A stretch of 64,000 nt of DNA from assembly GCF_027887165.1 (NCBI RefSeq), contig NC_077227.1, positions 350,653,207 through 350,717,206 on the forward strand, given 5' to 3'. Below the pieces are notes generated by a model. The model saw only the letters and a list, made by a program, of their open reading frames with translations. It searched no databases and was not told the DNA's origin. Of the stretch, positions 46,001 through 51,749 are shown one piece after another. The stretch's first letter is position 1. Each line of letters opens with the position of its first letter. The DNA is from Monodelphis domestica (Eukaryota; Chordata; Mammalia; Didelphimorphia; Didelphidae). The position numbers and the translations under genes are program-made.

Positions 46001-49000
46001 ACAATCAGTTTAAATCTCATCATTTCTATAAGTCACCTGACTATGTGGTCCCTAGCCTGCAAGTCTCTTCCTCCTTCCCCCTTAACCTTCCTGCTCCCTT
46101 CCCTCTTCTCTTCTCTTCTCTTCTCTTCTCTTCTCTTCTCTTCTCTTCTCTTCTCTTCTCTTCTCTTCTCTTCTCTTCTCTTCTCTTCTCTTCTCTTCTC
46201 TTCTCTTCTCTTCTCTCTCTCTTCTCTTCTCTTCTCTTCTCTTCTCTTCTCTTCTCTTCTCTTCTCTTCTCTTCTCTTCTCTTCTCTTCTCTTTTCTGTT
46301 CCCTTCTCTCCAAGAAGCCCAAAACCTTGACTTTTATTGATGACGTACAGCACGTACAGGCACACAAAGCTGGCATAACCGTGTTATGTCAGGAATGTTT
46401 GATGGACAGGTCAAGCTACTCAGGAGGGGATGGGAATGAACTTCCTTGACACAACATGACTGCCAGAATAATCTGAGAGTGATTTGGCAGTCTGGTAAAG
46501 CTAGTGGACCTCAATAGTTGGCCATCTGTACTGCAAGTGTGTCTAAGCACTGGAAGACTTCCATTATATGTGACTTAGTGGTGAGTCAAATAATTATAGT
46601 ACGAAGTGATGAGTATAAAAGATATTTTAAGATATCTACAGCAACAATCATATGTAATGGACTTCTCTACTAGTAGCAATGCAATGACCCAGGACAATCC
46701 TGAGGGACTTATGAGAAAGAACTATGAGAGTAGAAACATAGAAGAAAAACATGATTGGTTATGTGGTTCAATGGGTATATGACTGGGGATTTTGGCTTTA
46801 AATGATCACTCTATATTACTAATATAGAAATAGGTTTTGAACAATGATACATGTATAACCCAGTGGAATTGTTCATTAGTTCTGGGAGGGGGGAAGAAAC
46901 ATGAATTATGTAACCTTGGAAAACTATTCTAGATAAATTAATTAAAATACCAGTAACAACTGTAATGTGATATGAAAATGCCTGATTTATGTTGGGGACC
47001 AAGTCACAGGTCCTCCTAATGCTAAGGAAATGCTAAAATTTCAGTTAGAGGTTAGTAAAAATAAAGAACAACCCTAATGTTAGAACTGTTCTTTAACTGT
47101 ATCTTATGTATATGTATAATTTTTTTTCTCATCAAAATTCAAACCCTTAGGGATTTGTGGACCTCAGATTAAGAGTCTTTGTTCTAATGCCTCATTTTAA
47201 AAAACCTTCCATTACCTACAGACGGATGTTCAAATTACTTCTGGCTTTGGGCCCACCATAGTATTTCCTCCTCCTGTCTTATCAGCTACTGTTTCCACAG
47301 GGTCTAGCTCTCCTCTTTACTCTGGCACATGATACTCACTTTACTCATGATGTTCTTTGAATCTTTGGAATACCCTCCTAATTTCTTTTCTACTTTTTTC
47401 ATCCATTTTTAGGGACAAGCTCAAGCCCCACCTGCTCCATGAAGTCTTCCCTAAGGCTCATAAGCTTTCATTACTTTGACTTTTTCCGGTCATCAACCTT
47501 AATTTTAGAACTTGGTTATATGCCGCCCTATACTGTAGGTACATGTGTACATGTGTAGGTACATGTAATACACATGTACATGTGTATTATCTCTAGCGGA
47601 CTATAAACTTCTTTTATATCTGCCAAAGTAACTAGCAGGTAGATTTCCATCAATATTTGTTATATTAAATTTATGACCTTTTTTCATGAATTATCATAAA
47701 GCCCCATGTGTACTGAAGTTTTCATGGAGTCTGGTTCACTGCAACTCTTTTGTGCATGTTCAACACAATGAAAGGATTCACCTATACAGATTAGCAAAGT
47801 ACAAAGATTCATCAAACTGGAAAAACAAAGGGTATGCCTACATATTAAGCATTACAAAACAAACCCAGGTATGAAAAACTTGCTTGAATAACATTTTCAC
47901 GGAAGTGATTTCTTAGCTTCCCAAGAAAAATCATGCAATATTATTAAAGTCAATCTGGTAAAGATTATGATGGACTTCACAAATTTCATTAGGTTAGACA
48001 AACACTCATTCAGAATTCAAATCTCACAATATGAAATGGTCAAAGCCATCTGGGACATCTAATTGAGCATACAAAAAAAGGATAATTTTATAGCTTAATT
48101 TTTTTTTTAACAGAAGCTACAATTCTTCCAAGAAACAGAATTTGTTAAAATATTTCTTGAGCATCTATGTTTACGGCTCTGATGAAGCCATGTGGAAGGA
48201 ATATAGATGAAAAGAAAGCAATCATTGTCCTCAGAGATTTCACATTCTGATAAAGGAAACCAAATATAATTGTGAAATAACATTGTAAAAGAGCAGTACT
48301 TATGCCACACAACAACCTAAAAGTATCCCACCAACCCCAGACAGTACAAGTGCTATTATTCCTATTTTATAGATGAGGAAATGAAAAGTCAAGTGACTTG
48401 CCCAAGGTTACAAAGCTAGTTAGTGGCACAGCTAAGGGTAGAATCCATATCTGATTCCGGAACTATGGCATACTGTGATACATTTTTGAGCTTGAGTCAG
48501 GAAGACCTAGTTTTAAAGTTCAATATATAAGCTGTGAGACCACATATAAATTATAATCTCTCAGTGTCCTAATTTTCTGAAGATGATAAATTAGAAATCA
48601 TTTGTTAAGAGATTCCATATTCCAGAATTTTTCATACTGATGAAATCAAGGGTTCAGACAAAAAGGGAGGAAAAGGGAAATATAAACCTGATCATAGTTA
48701 ATTTTTTGGTGGCTATCAGTCATTCTATTCTACCTACACAATGCTTAATCCGTTTCTGTTAACCTTCAATTCAACAAATATTGTCAAATACTAATGTGCT
48801 AGGTACTGGGGTCTAGATACAAAGTTTAGATAACACTTGGTCTTTGGCTTCATGCACCATATAATTTATATTGGTTTGACCCGCCCATGAGCAATTAATA
48901 TTTTTCTAGTTGTTTAGATCTGACTTTATTTGGACCATATAGTTTATTAAAAAAAAAGATACTTTATTTTTACCAATTACTGAACCATATAGTTTAAACA

Positions 49001-50836
49001 AGCTTCAAAGACCTAAATACCAATAGTAAAATTGTTTTTTAATAGTGTAACCATGTTTTCATGAGAGATTATTTATTTGGCTTTTCTCCTGTCTCAGGGA
49101 GGCTCTGGGCAAAATTGTTTTTAAAGAAAACAAAGCAAAATTCATCTTCAGTATCCCATTCTCTTCCTTTCTTGAGCTTCTTGCTACCTGCCATCTCTAA
49201 GTTGCCCAAATCCTCTTACTGCAGGCCCTACACTGTCTTCATCCTTTCAAGTCCAGAACTTCTCTTTCCCTTCAAAAAACTATGCAGTCATCTCAAACAG
49301 GATCCCTAACACTTTTACAAGGGCCTCCTGGAGATGTTGTTTTTGTCCTCCCCTGACTGATTAGATTTAAGCAAGAAGTATTGAAGGAGAGTCTAGATAT
49401 GGGAATTCATATACCGGAGAAGGGTCAACTAAATGACCTCTCAGTTCCTTTCTTCCAGTGAGAGCTGTGATTCTAAATACAGCTTTTTTTTTTTTTTTGG
49501 GTGGGGGGTGGAGTTTTATTTAGTCAATTTAGATTATTTTTCCTTGGTTACAAGAATCATGTTCTTTCCCTCCCCTCCCCCACCCCTCCCATAGCCGTTT
49601 TCTAATACATCTTAAAACCCAAGCAAGAGTCAAATAAGAGGTTTTTGCACTGTCCATTCCCATTTTGTTCTTTATACCTAAGAGTTTAAAACTGGCTCTT
49701 TTTCATAATCAGAATCATATAGAAATATTAAGTTAGAAGGGACCTCAGAAGTGGTTTTTAACATTGCAACATCTCTGAGAGGTGATCTAACGCCTGCTTA
49801 ACCTCTTCTAGTGAGCCCAGTTTCTGTCTCAAAAGATGCTATTGGATAATGAAAGGAGCTTTGGCTCTGGAATCTGGAGATCTCCGTTCAAGTCCAGCTT
49901 TTGTATTTTACAGCCCTGAGACCTCCGACAAGTACTTCAAATCCGCCTCTATAAAGTCCGGCATGCACTGCTAACCTCTCTACCTATTTAACCTCCTACC
50001 TTTTCTAAACTGGGAGAGGGTTAAAGGTGAGGGAGAATTAAACAAAACCAGGATTTTAACTCCTCTTTACCAGTGCTTAATCTTTTAGTCACCCAGATTA
50101 GTTTTGTCTGTGCTAATACCCCACCTACTGGTAGAATTTGGAAACACATAAATTGGGCTTTTTAAACTTCTGAGTACAGGATTTATCGAGTACAGGAACT
50201 ATTTTACTTCGAGTATTTTTTTTTCTTTTTTGAAGCTATGCAAATCTCCCCTCCCTCACGTTCCCCTTCTTCACAGCAGTTAAATGTTGTGTCCAACAGA
50301 GACAATAAGCTCCCCAGTTCGTCTGGTCAGGGAAATGAGGGCGGCGGTGTGTGTGTGTGTGTGTGTATGATTTATTGTGATAAGACTTTGGCCTGGCTCT
50401 CCTGATCAGGAGCTTTTAAGTTTAAGTTTACTTTTTGGAGTGACACCTCGAACACAGCAGGCACACTGGCGAATGTGGGCAGCCCAGCGTTCGGAGAGCC
50501 TCTCCCTGCAGGCTCGCCCCGGCTCGCTTGCTTACCTGGGCTGCTGGAGGGGCTGTCTCCCGTGCTGCCGCCAACACTACCAGCGAGTTTGCTCCGGAGC
50601 CCAGCGGAGGAGGCTGCGGAGCGCAGCGCGTGGCCGCAGCTCACTGAGAAGTTCTCGGACGCCTTCTTGGCCAGCGAGAGGATGGGGCGCGACCAGCTGA
50701 CGTCGTCCCGGGTTGCTGCCTTGCCCCCAGCCTCGCCGCCCACCTCGCTAGCGGAGGGGATCTGGGTCTGGTCTATGATCTCGAAATCTTCCCGCGGATC
50801 CACACCCGGGGAGCCACCGGCCTCTCCTTCAGCCAT
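12790..50836 (-). CDS. RUFY1: RUFY1, RUN and FYVE domain-containing protein 1 (complete, 18 exons)
   Basis: Early-endosomal effector of Rab4/Rab14 that binds phosphatidylinositol 3-phosphate through its FYVE finger and acts in recycling traffic. Exons in transcript order: 50836-50536, 37930-37757, 36815-36698, 35216-35115, 33832-33709, 31572-31511, 29851-29786, 28614-28545, 24420-24319, 23676-23560, 23080-22913, 21113-21016, 20655-20536, 19935-19806, 17224-17130, 14699-14651, 13704-13627, 12933-12790. They total 2118 nt, giving 705 residues against 708 in human, with phase preserved at all 17 junctions. RUN domain about 136-270, coiled coils about 300-632, FYVE about 636-695 with ligands C645, C648, C661, C664, C669, C672, C689, C692. 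The start at 50836 is the first ATG after an in-frame TGA at 50861-50863. No disabling change was seen. Confidence 0.97.
13627..13704 (-). CDS. RUFY1: RUFY1 exon 17 (start of FYVE finger)
   Basis: Residues 633-658: [20 protein letters not shown] and SISRRK. It holds the WxxD element and the first CxxC zinc pair. The acceptor is ctttag and the donor gtaagg. Confidence 0.95.
13900..14050 (+). repeat. MIR-type SINE fragment
   Basis: Sense copy: cctggtttagaggtagaaga, cttgggttgcacttttctgg and ctatacaatgaggaagttgg match the MIR central region. It lies in RUFY1 intron 16. Confidence 0.45.
14085..14570 (+). mobile_element. L2 LINE 3' fragment (sense)
   Basis: Contains the L2 3' order: ctctcctgctcaaagcctgt, tactggataaagttcaaact, ctttcttcctgtcacatacc, catgaagcctttctcc. 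Open frames here are by-products. No intact reverse transcriptase. It lies in RUFY1 intron 16. Confidence 0.65.
14651..14699 (-). CDS. RUFY1: RUFY1 exon 16 (coiled coil)
   Basis: Residues 616-632: [16 protein letters not shown] after a split CA|A codon. A 49-nt exon with acceptor cttttcag and donor gtactg. Confidence 0.93.
15731..15935 (-). mobile_element. Marsupial tRNA-derived SINE (MAR1/Mon1-like)
   Basis: Near full-length antisense copy: T-tract, attggttccaaggcagaaga, aagtgacttgcccagggtca, caccgagccatccaactgcc. Reversed, the last block is the tRNA-like A-box head. Confidence 0.8.
16817..17022 (+). mobile_element. Marsupial tRNA-derived SINE (MAR1/Mon1-like)
   Basis: Sense copy with head gtggctcagtggatagggca, B-box gggttcaaatgtgacc, core tgtgatcctggggcagtcac, tail ttctgccttggaactgat and an A-rich end. 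It ends about 110 nt before RUFY1 exon 15. Confidence 0.8.
17130..17224 (-). CDS. RUFY1: RUFY1 exon 15 (coiled coil)
   Basis: Residues 585-615: [20 protein letters not shown] then [12 protein letters not shown] heptad-rich segment just before the FYVE finger. Donor gtaagt. Confidence 0.94.
17495..17945 (+). mobile_element. L1 LINE 3' end (sense)
   Basis: Contains ggaatactattgtgctttaa, ttcagaaaaacctgggaaga, acaaaaggactcatgaaaaa, gctatctac and an A-rich tail near 17918. These are the complement of blocks seen antisense at 55970-56432. No ORF is preserved. Confidence 0.65.
18220..18427 (-). mobile_element. Marsupial tRNA-derived SINE (MAR1/Mon1-like)
   Basis: Antisense copy: T-tract, caatggttccaagtgaaaac, gttaagtgacttggccaggg, tttgaacccaggacctccct, atccactgatatacttagct. 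Confidence 0.8.
18960..19088 (+). repeat. Truncated marsupial tRNA-derived SINE
   Basis: The 3' two-thirds of a sense copy: gggatcctgggcaaaacaat, ttctgctttggaaccaatac, cagaaggtaaggatttt and an A-rich end. Confidence 0.6.
19806..19935 (-). CDS. RUFY1: RUFY1 exon 14 (coiled coil)
   Basis: Residues 541-584: [20 protein letters not shown] and [20 protein letters not shown], ending KK. The acceptor follows a long T-tract; the donor is gtaaaa. Confidence 0.94.
20536..20655 (-). CDS. RUFY1: RUFY1 exon 13 (coiled coil)
   Basis: Residues 501-540: [20 protein letters not shown] and [19 protein letters not shown]. Donor gtaaat. The split TG|C codon joins exon 14. Confidence 0.93.
21016..21113 (-). CDS. 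RUFY1: RUFY1 exon 12 (coiled coil)
   Basis: Residues 469-500: [20 protein letters not shown] and [12 protein letters not shown]. Acceptor tcatctag, donor gtaatg. Confidence 0.94.
21114..22912 (-). other. RUFY1 intron 11, no gene seen
   Basis: About 1.8 kb of AT-rich intron. The only clear element is the TG repeat at 22068-22126. Open frames reading out of exon 11 are intron read-through. Confidence 0.6.
22068..22126. repeat. TG dinucleotide microsatellite
   Basis: Uninterrupted TG repeat of about 59 bp in RUFY1 intron 11. Confidence 0.95.
22913..23080 (-). CDS. RUFY1: RUFY1 exon 11 (coiled coil)
   Basis: Residues 413-468: [20 protein letters not shown], then [20 protein letters not shown] and NLQMFHKAQ. 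Nearly identical to the human segment. Acceptor ccacctaag, donor gtagaa. Confidence 0.96.
23560..23676 (-). CDS. RUFY1: RUFY1 exon 10 (coiled coil)
   Basis: Residues 374-412: [20 protein letters not shown], then [19 protein letters not shown]. Acceptor tgatacag, donor gtgagt. Confidence 0.95.
24319..24420 (-). CDS. RUFY1: RUFY1 exon 9 (coiled coil)
   Basis: Residues 340-373: [20 protein letters not shown], then [14 protein letters not shown]. Acceptor tgcccag, donor gttaga. Confidence 0.95.
24575..24660 (-). repeat. MIR-type SINE fragment
   Basis: Antisense block: gaaattaggctcccagaggg, gaaatgacttgcctaagatc, atttagctaagt. Confidence 0.5.
24661..26589 (-). other. Part of RUFY1 intron 8 with nothing recognised
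   Basis: AT-rich intronic sequence. I see no gene, simple repeat or confident transposable element here. Confidence 0.45.
26590..26735 (-). repeat. MIR-type SINE fragment
   Basis: Antisense: agacaagagaatcacaaagg, gtaaatgactcgaaggtcat, gacttgaatcctggttttct, gactctgaggctggctct. Confidence 0.5.
26858..28260 (-). mobile_element. L2 LINE fragment, antisense, in RUFY1 intron 8
   Basis: It starts with the reversed L2 3' end (atcatttattaagcattaac, gctaggtgctggggg) and runs through reversed body sequence, for example gtcaacagtatcaaaagcta and aatcattggtgatcttcaag near 28100-28190. On the minus strand the element is in sense orientation, the same as RUFY1 transcription. Diverged, no open reverse transcriptase. 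Confidence 0.65.
28545..28614 (-). CDS. RUFY1: RUFY1 exon 8 (coiled-coil start)
   Basis: Residues 316-339: [20 protein letters not shown] then QEE, after a split AG|C serine codon. The donor gtttga is weak. Confidence 0.93.
29600..29765 (-). repeat. MIR-type SINE fragment
   Basis: Antisense: catgctttaagtttcacaaa, gcattttcctcctaaaagct, tcctcattttacagatgaag, ttgcctaatgagcc. Confidence 0.5.
29786..29851 (-). CDS. RUFY1: RUFY1 exon 7
   Basis: Residues 294-315: [20 protein letters not shown] then L. It links the RUN domain to the coiled coil. Acceptor taaaaatag, donor gtaggg. Confidence 0.93.
30405..30625 (+). mobile_element. Marsupial tRNA-derived SINE, near full length
   Basis: Well preserved sense copy: ggggcagttggatggctcag head, aggttcaaatgtgacctcag B-box region, tgaccctgggcaagtcactt core, ttctgccttagaaccaatta tail and an AAAAACAAACA-type end. 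Confidence 0.88.
31032..31087. repeat. TCTA tetranucleotide microsatellite
   Basis: About 14 tandem TCTA units, uninterrupted, in RUFY1 intron 6. Confidence 0.95.
31093..31445 (-). repeat. MIR-type SINE fragments
   Basis: Antisense blocks cacatccattatttcattag, ttctcacaacaggtctgagg, then attctgcagatgagaaaaac and tccactgtgttttccattgc. Possibly two overlapping copies. Confidence 0.5.
31511..31572 (-). CDS. RUFY1: RUFY1 exon 6 (end of RUN region)
   Basis: Residues 274-293: [20 protein letters not shown]. Acceptor cttaaccag, donor gtatgt. The split GA|A codon joins exon 7. Confidence 0.94.
31760..32140 (+). mobile_element. L1 LINE 3' UTR fragment (sense)
   Basis: Contains gatgcagatcaaagcatatt, atccagatcgaattgcttac, gggagggagacaatctggac and tacaggtaattgggaagata, a marsupial-type L1 3' UTR. 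It lies in RUFY1 intron 5. Confidence 0.6.
32230..32372 (-). repeat. Truncated marsupial tRNA-derived SINE
   Basis: Antisense: ggaaattaagtgacatccaa, taaacccatgatcttctgtt, ctcaatccactgaactacct, agctgcccacc. Confidence 0.6.
32725..33520 (-). mobile_element. L3 (CR1-clade) LINE fragment, antisense
   Basis: Ordered CR1/L3 antisense blocks: gaatcacaggatctagcacc, cagtccattctatttttgaa, ctcttcaaatacttaaaaag, ggatagattccagtttgttt, agtgcccagaacagaacatg, tctagtctgaccagggtaga. Reversed, the last blocks encode a relic of the CR1 reverse transcriptase C-terminal region. In RUFY1 intron 5. Confidence 0.65.
33709..33832 (-). CDS. RUFY1: RUFY1 exon 5 (RUN domain)
   Basis: Residues 232-273: [20 protein letters not shown], then [20 protein letters not shown]. 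This is the C-terminal helical part of the RUN domain. Donor gtgaaa. Confidence 0.96.
34770..34935 (-). repeat. MIR-type SINE fragment
   Basis: Antisense: aagattggtattggcaaaat, aaatgactttcctagtgtga, catagctggttaggtgtgaa, agaacccagaactcctgact. Confidence 0.5.
35115..35216 (-). CDS. RUFY1: RUFY1 exon 4 (RUN domain)
   Basis: Residues 198-231: [20 protein letters not shown] then [13 protein letters not shown]. The [11 protein letters not shown] motif is typical of RUFY RUN domains. Donor gtattt. Confidence 0.96.
35217..36697 (-). other. RUFY1 intron 3, little recognised
   Basis: AT-rich intron. It includes a weak antisense MIR-like patch near 36235-36330 (tatagataagcaaattaaaa, cagaggagtaggaaatgagc). 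No gene seen. Confidence 0.5.
36698..36815 (-). CDS. RUFY1: RUFY1 exon 3 (RUN domain)
   Basis: Residues 159-197: [20 protein letters not shown] then [18 protein letters not shown]. Acceptor ccttgtag, donor gtgagt. Confidence 0.96.
37757..37930 (-). CDS. RUFY1: RUFY1 exon 2 (start of RUN domain; internal start for the short isoform)
   Basis: Residues 101-158: [20 protein letters not shown], then [20 protein letters not shown]. The first ATG is codon 106. Translation from there gives exactly 600 residues, the length of the known human short isoform. Acceptor gtcaacag, donor gtgagc. Confidence 0.96.
39165..39174. promoter_or_regulatory. TCTCGCGAGA palindromic CpG-promoter element
   Basis: Exact 10-bp palindrome known from housekeeping CpG-island promoters and bound, when unmethylated, by BANP (earlier linked to ZBTB33/Kaiso). 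It sits in the centre of the intron 1 island. Confidence 0.7.
39269..39305. repeat. GGCGC pentanucleotide repeat
   Basis: Five or so tandem GGCGC units follow a GGGGCGGGGC box within the intron 1 CpG island. Likely length-polymorphic and able to form hairpins. Confidence 0.75.
39660..39835 (+). repeat. MIR-type SINE fragment
   Basis: Sense: agacaaagaacctgggttca, gttaagttattcacattccc, tagtttcctaatgggttaag, gggcctttccaactctagat. It starts 250 nt beyond the CpG island. Confidence 0.55.
40385..40528 (-). repeat. Diverged marsupial tRNA-derived SINE
   Basis: Antisense: aacccatatcttttgtttta, gttaaatgacttgcacaaag, tagcaagtatctgaggttac, tattgtgctacctaac. Confidence 0.55.
40870..41180 (-). mobile_element. 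L2 LINE fragment, antisense
   Basis: Contains ttgtaaagggctttaaatgt, acatggtcagaccttcattt and gggtattgcaatagtccaga, the reverse complement of L2 body sequence seen in sense at 59550-59760. It lies just before a sense L2. Confidence 0.7.
41335..42775 (+). mobile_element. L2 LINE fragment, sense, interrupted
   Basis: Sense blocks in L2 order: ggcttctgacctcaccattc and gaagctgctctctccaaggt (41550-41595), then ttctgttgaggatacaacta (42083), cttgcctagactactacaat (42275), aaagcacaaatctgatcatc (42369), tgcctagcacggtgccttgc (42711). About 41765-42030 does not fit L2 and may be an insertion. No open reverse transcriptase. Confidence 0.7.
42949..42970. repeat. TG dinucleotide repeat
   Basis: Short uninterrupted TG run in RUFY1 intron 1. 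Confidence 0.9.
43888..44282 (-). mobile_element. Older marsupial tRNA-derived SINE interrupted by a younger one
   Basis: The flanks 43888-43937 and 44153-44282 read as one antisense copy (aaagcctttatcttctggct; aagaagagtggcaagatcta; gttacacagctaggaagcat; gtgctacctagctgcccct). It is split by the copy at 43938-44140. Confidence 0.6.
43938..44140 (-). mobile_element. Younger marsupial tRNA-derived SINE with 12-bp target duplication
   Basis: Full antisense copy: T-tract, attggttccaaggtattaga, aagtgacttgcccagggtca, acctaggaccttccgtctct, gagctacccagctgccccc. It is flanked by perfect direct repeats TTATCATCAATT at 43926-43937 and 44141-44152. Confidence 0.85.
44495..44690 (-). repeat. MIR/L3-type fragment
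   Basis: Antisense: tagaatcacagatttagcat, aaggttatctagttg, cactggggcacagagtggtt-like, aacctggacacacaggtcac. A mixed, diverged block. Confidence 0.4.
45560..45833 (+). mobile_element. Possible solo LTR fragment of an old endogenous retrovirus
   Basis: LTR-like order: TATA-like tatttaagcc (about 45638), aattaaactcc polyadenylation-like (about 45708), ggctgacttgagtttttcat, aattccttggcgacc, and an end cttgtaaca. No coding region accompanies it, and I could not define both ends or a target duplication. The assignment is tentative. Confidence 0.35.
46103..46294. repeat. TTCTC pentanucleotide repeat, about 190 bp
   Basis: Near-perfect tandem TTCTC (complement GAGAA) with one phase interruption near 46213-46220. 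A pure pyrimidine/purine tract in RUFY1 intron 1. The open frames across it (Ser/Leu/Phe or Arg/Glu/Lys) are repeat artefacts. Confidence 0.97.
46835..46955 (+). repeat. L1 3' UTR fragment (sense)
   Basis: Contains gaacaatgatacatgtataa, cccagtggaattgttcatta, gttctgggaggggggaagaa, as in marsupial L1 3' UTRs. Confidence 0.6.
47190..47670 (+). mobile_element. L2 LINE 3' fragment (sense)
   Basis: Sense: acaagctcaagccccacctg, ctccatgaagtcttccctaa, ggactataaacttcttttat, atcaatatttgttatattaa. Within it a TGTA-rich palindromic insertion lies at about 47535-47590. Confidence 0.6.
47566..47589. repeat. 24-bp perfect palindrome
   Basis: TAATACACATGT followed immediately by its reverse complement, next to tandem GTACATGTG-type units. 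It sits in a diverged L2 relic and probably arose from a simple repeat. Confidence 0.85.
48345..48470 (-). repeat. MIR-type SINE fragment
   Basis: Antisense: cctattttatagatgaggaa, caagtgacttgcccaaggtt, acaaagctagttagtggcac. Confidence 0.6.
49484..49700 (-). mobile_element. L1 LINE 3' end, antisense, truncated
   Basis: It begins with a T-tract (reversed poly-A), then tttagtcaatttagattatt, ttccttggttacaagaatca, tgttctttccctcccctccc, as in the copies at 55970, 58142 and 63715. Confidence 0.65.
49850..50000 (+). repeat. MIR-type SINE fragment
   Basis: Sense: ctttggctctggaatctgga, gatctccgttcaagtccagc, agacctccgacaagtacttc, cctctataaagtccggca. Confidence 0.55.
50347..50366. repeat. GT dinucleotide repeat next to RUFY1 exon 1
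   Basis: Ten or so GT units about 170 nt inside intron 1 from the exon 1 donor. Confidence 0.9.
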
Positions 50837-51030
50837 CTTTACACAGTCATCTGACACCGGTCAAGAGGAAGAGGGTTTGCAGCCGCCCCCAGCCGCCCCA
50901 ACCGCCCTCCAGCTCGCCTGCTCGCTCGTCTGCCCGGGGCAGCAAGCGCAGCAATCCGCGCCCAGGCAGATGCCATCGAGCCTTGTTCCCCATCCCAACC
51001 CCTCCCCAGGGTGGGTGGGGTGCGCAAGCT
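50430..51030 (-). promoter_or_regulatory. RUFY1: CpG-rich promoter/5' UTR of RUFY1 long form
   Basis: GC- and CpG-dense sequence covers exon 1 and about 200 nt upstream, standing out sharply from AT-rich flanks. No TATA box was noticed. The start site is not resolved. Confidence 0.7.
50536..50836 (-). CDS. RUFY1: RUFY1 exon 1 coding part (N-terminal region)
   Basis: Residues 1-100: [20 protein letters not shown], a [20 protein letters not shown] segment matching the conserved part of human exon 1, then a Ser/Gly-rich low-complexity end. Kozak context aagATGG. An in-frame GTG upstream (50855-50857) is not a likely start. The donor gtaagc is at 50535. Very GC-rich. Confidence 0.93.
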
Positions 51031-51519
51031 AGCGTGGGTAGCAGTGAGTTTTAGGGAGAGTCTAGAAGCTGTAGTAGGAAGGAGGGAACTTTAGGGGAAC
51101 TTTCAAGAGGATGTAAGTAGGGCAAGAGTAGTTTTGGAGGTTGGCAAATGCAATGCAGGGAGAAGTGAATTTGAAGGTCTCAGAGCCAAGTGGGCAGGAG
51201 TGAGCTTTAGGAGCGACCTTTGCAGATTATTTAGGCAAGAGTGAAAATTGAGGCAAGAATGCATTTAAAATGCGAGTTCTAGGAGCCGGCTTTGCAGCTG
51301 GCTTCCCAAGGCTTCGGTGTGATGGTGTTTTCCTTTGTTGTGATGTGGTCTCGGATCATTCTTCATTGATATGTCTAACACTTTAGTTTTTTTTTTAGTT
51401 TAGTTTTTTAGGTAAAACAATTAAAGCAAACGAATAGGGAAAGGGATTTAGGAGGTAATAACTTAAGGAAAGATTGTAAACATTCAGAATGGGAGTTGCT
51501 TCGTATTCATAGTTTTGAG

Positions 51520-51745
51520 CTGCTAGGTGTGTCAGTGGATAGAGTGCCAGGACAGGAGTCAGGAACTCATCCTTGTGAGTTCAAATTTGTCCTCAGGAGT
51601 GTCTGAGTGACCCCGAGGAAGTCACTTACCCTGTTTGCTTCAGTTTCCTGATCTGTAAAATGAGGTGGGGAAGGAAATGGCAAACCACTCCATTATATTT
51701 CCAAGAAAACAAAGAAGAGTGGAACAGGTATAAACAACTTGTATC
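51520..51745 (+). mobile_element. CORE-SINE (tRNA head, long tail type)
   Basis: Sense: agctgctaggtgtgtcagtg, gatagagtgccaggacagga, gaggaagtcacttaccctgt, cagtttcctgatctgtaaaa, ggaaatggcaaaccactcca. Same family as 53430-53670. Confidence 0.7.
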
Positions 51746-51749
51746 TGTT

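Noticed and set aside
45997-46449. Open frames of 95-150 residues on both strands rich in Ser/Leu/Phe or Arg/Glu/Lys
   Set aside because: They are translations of the TTCTC repeat and stay open in several frames only because the unit lacks stops.
50855-50857. In-frame GTG seven codons upstream of the RUFY1 ATG as a start
   Set aside because: Nuclear genes rarely start at GTG. The ATG at 50836 has a good Kozak context and matches the start of the family's N-terminus (MA...).
50475-51032. 185-residue plus-strand open frame over RUFY1 exon 1
   Set aside because: It is antisense to a GC-rich coding exon where stops are rare. It has no domain, and the minus-strand frame is confirmed by splicing phase and homology.
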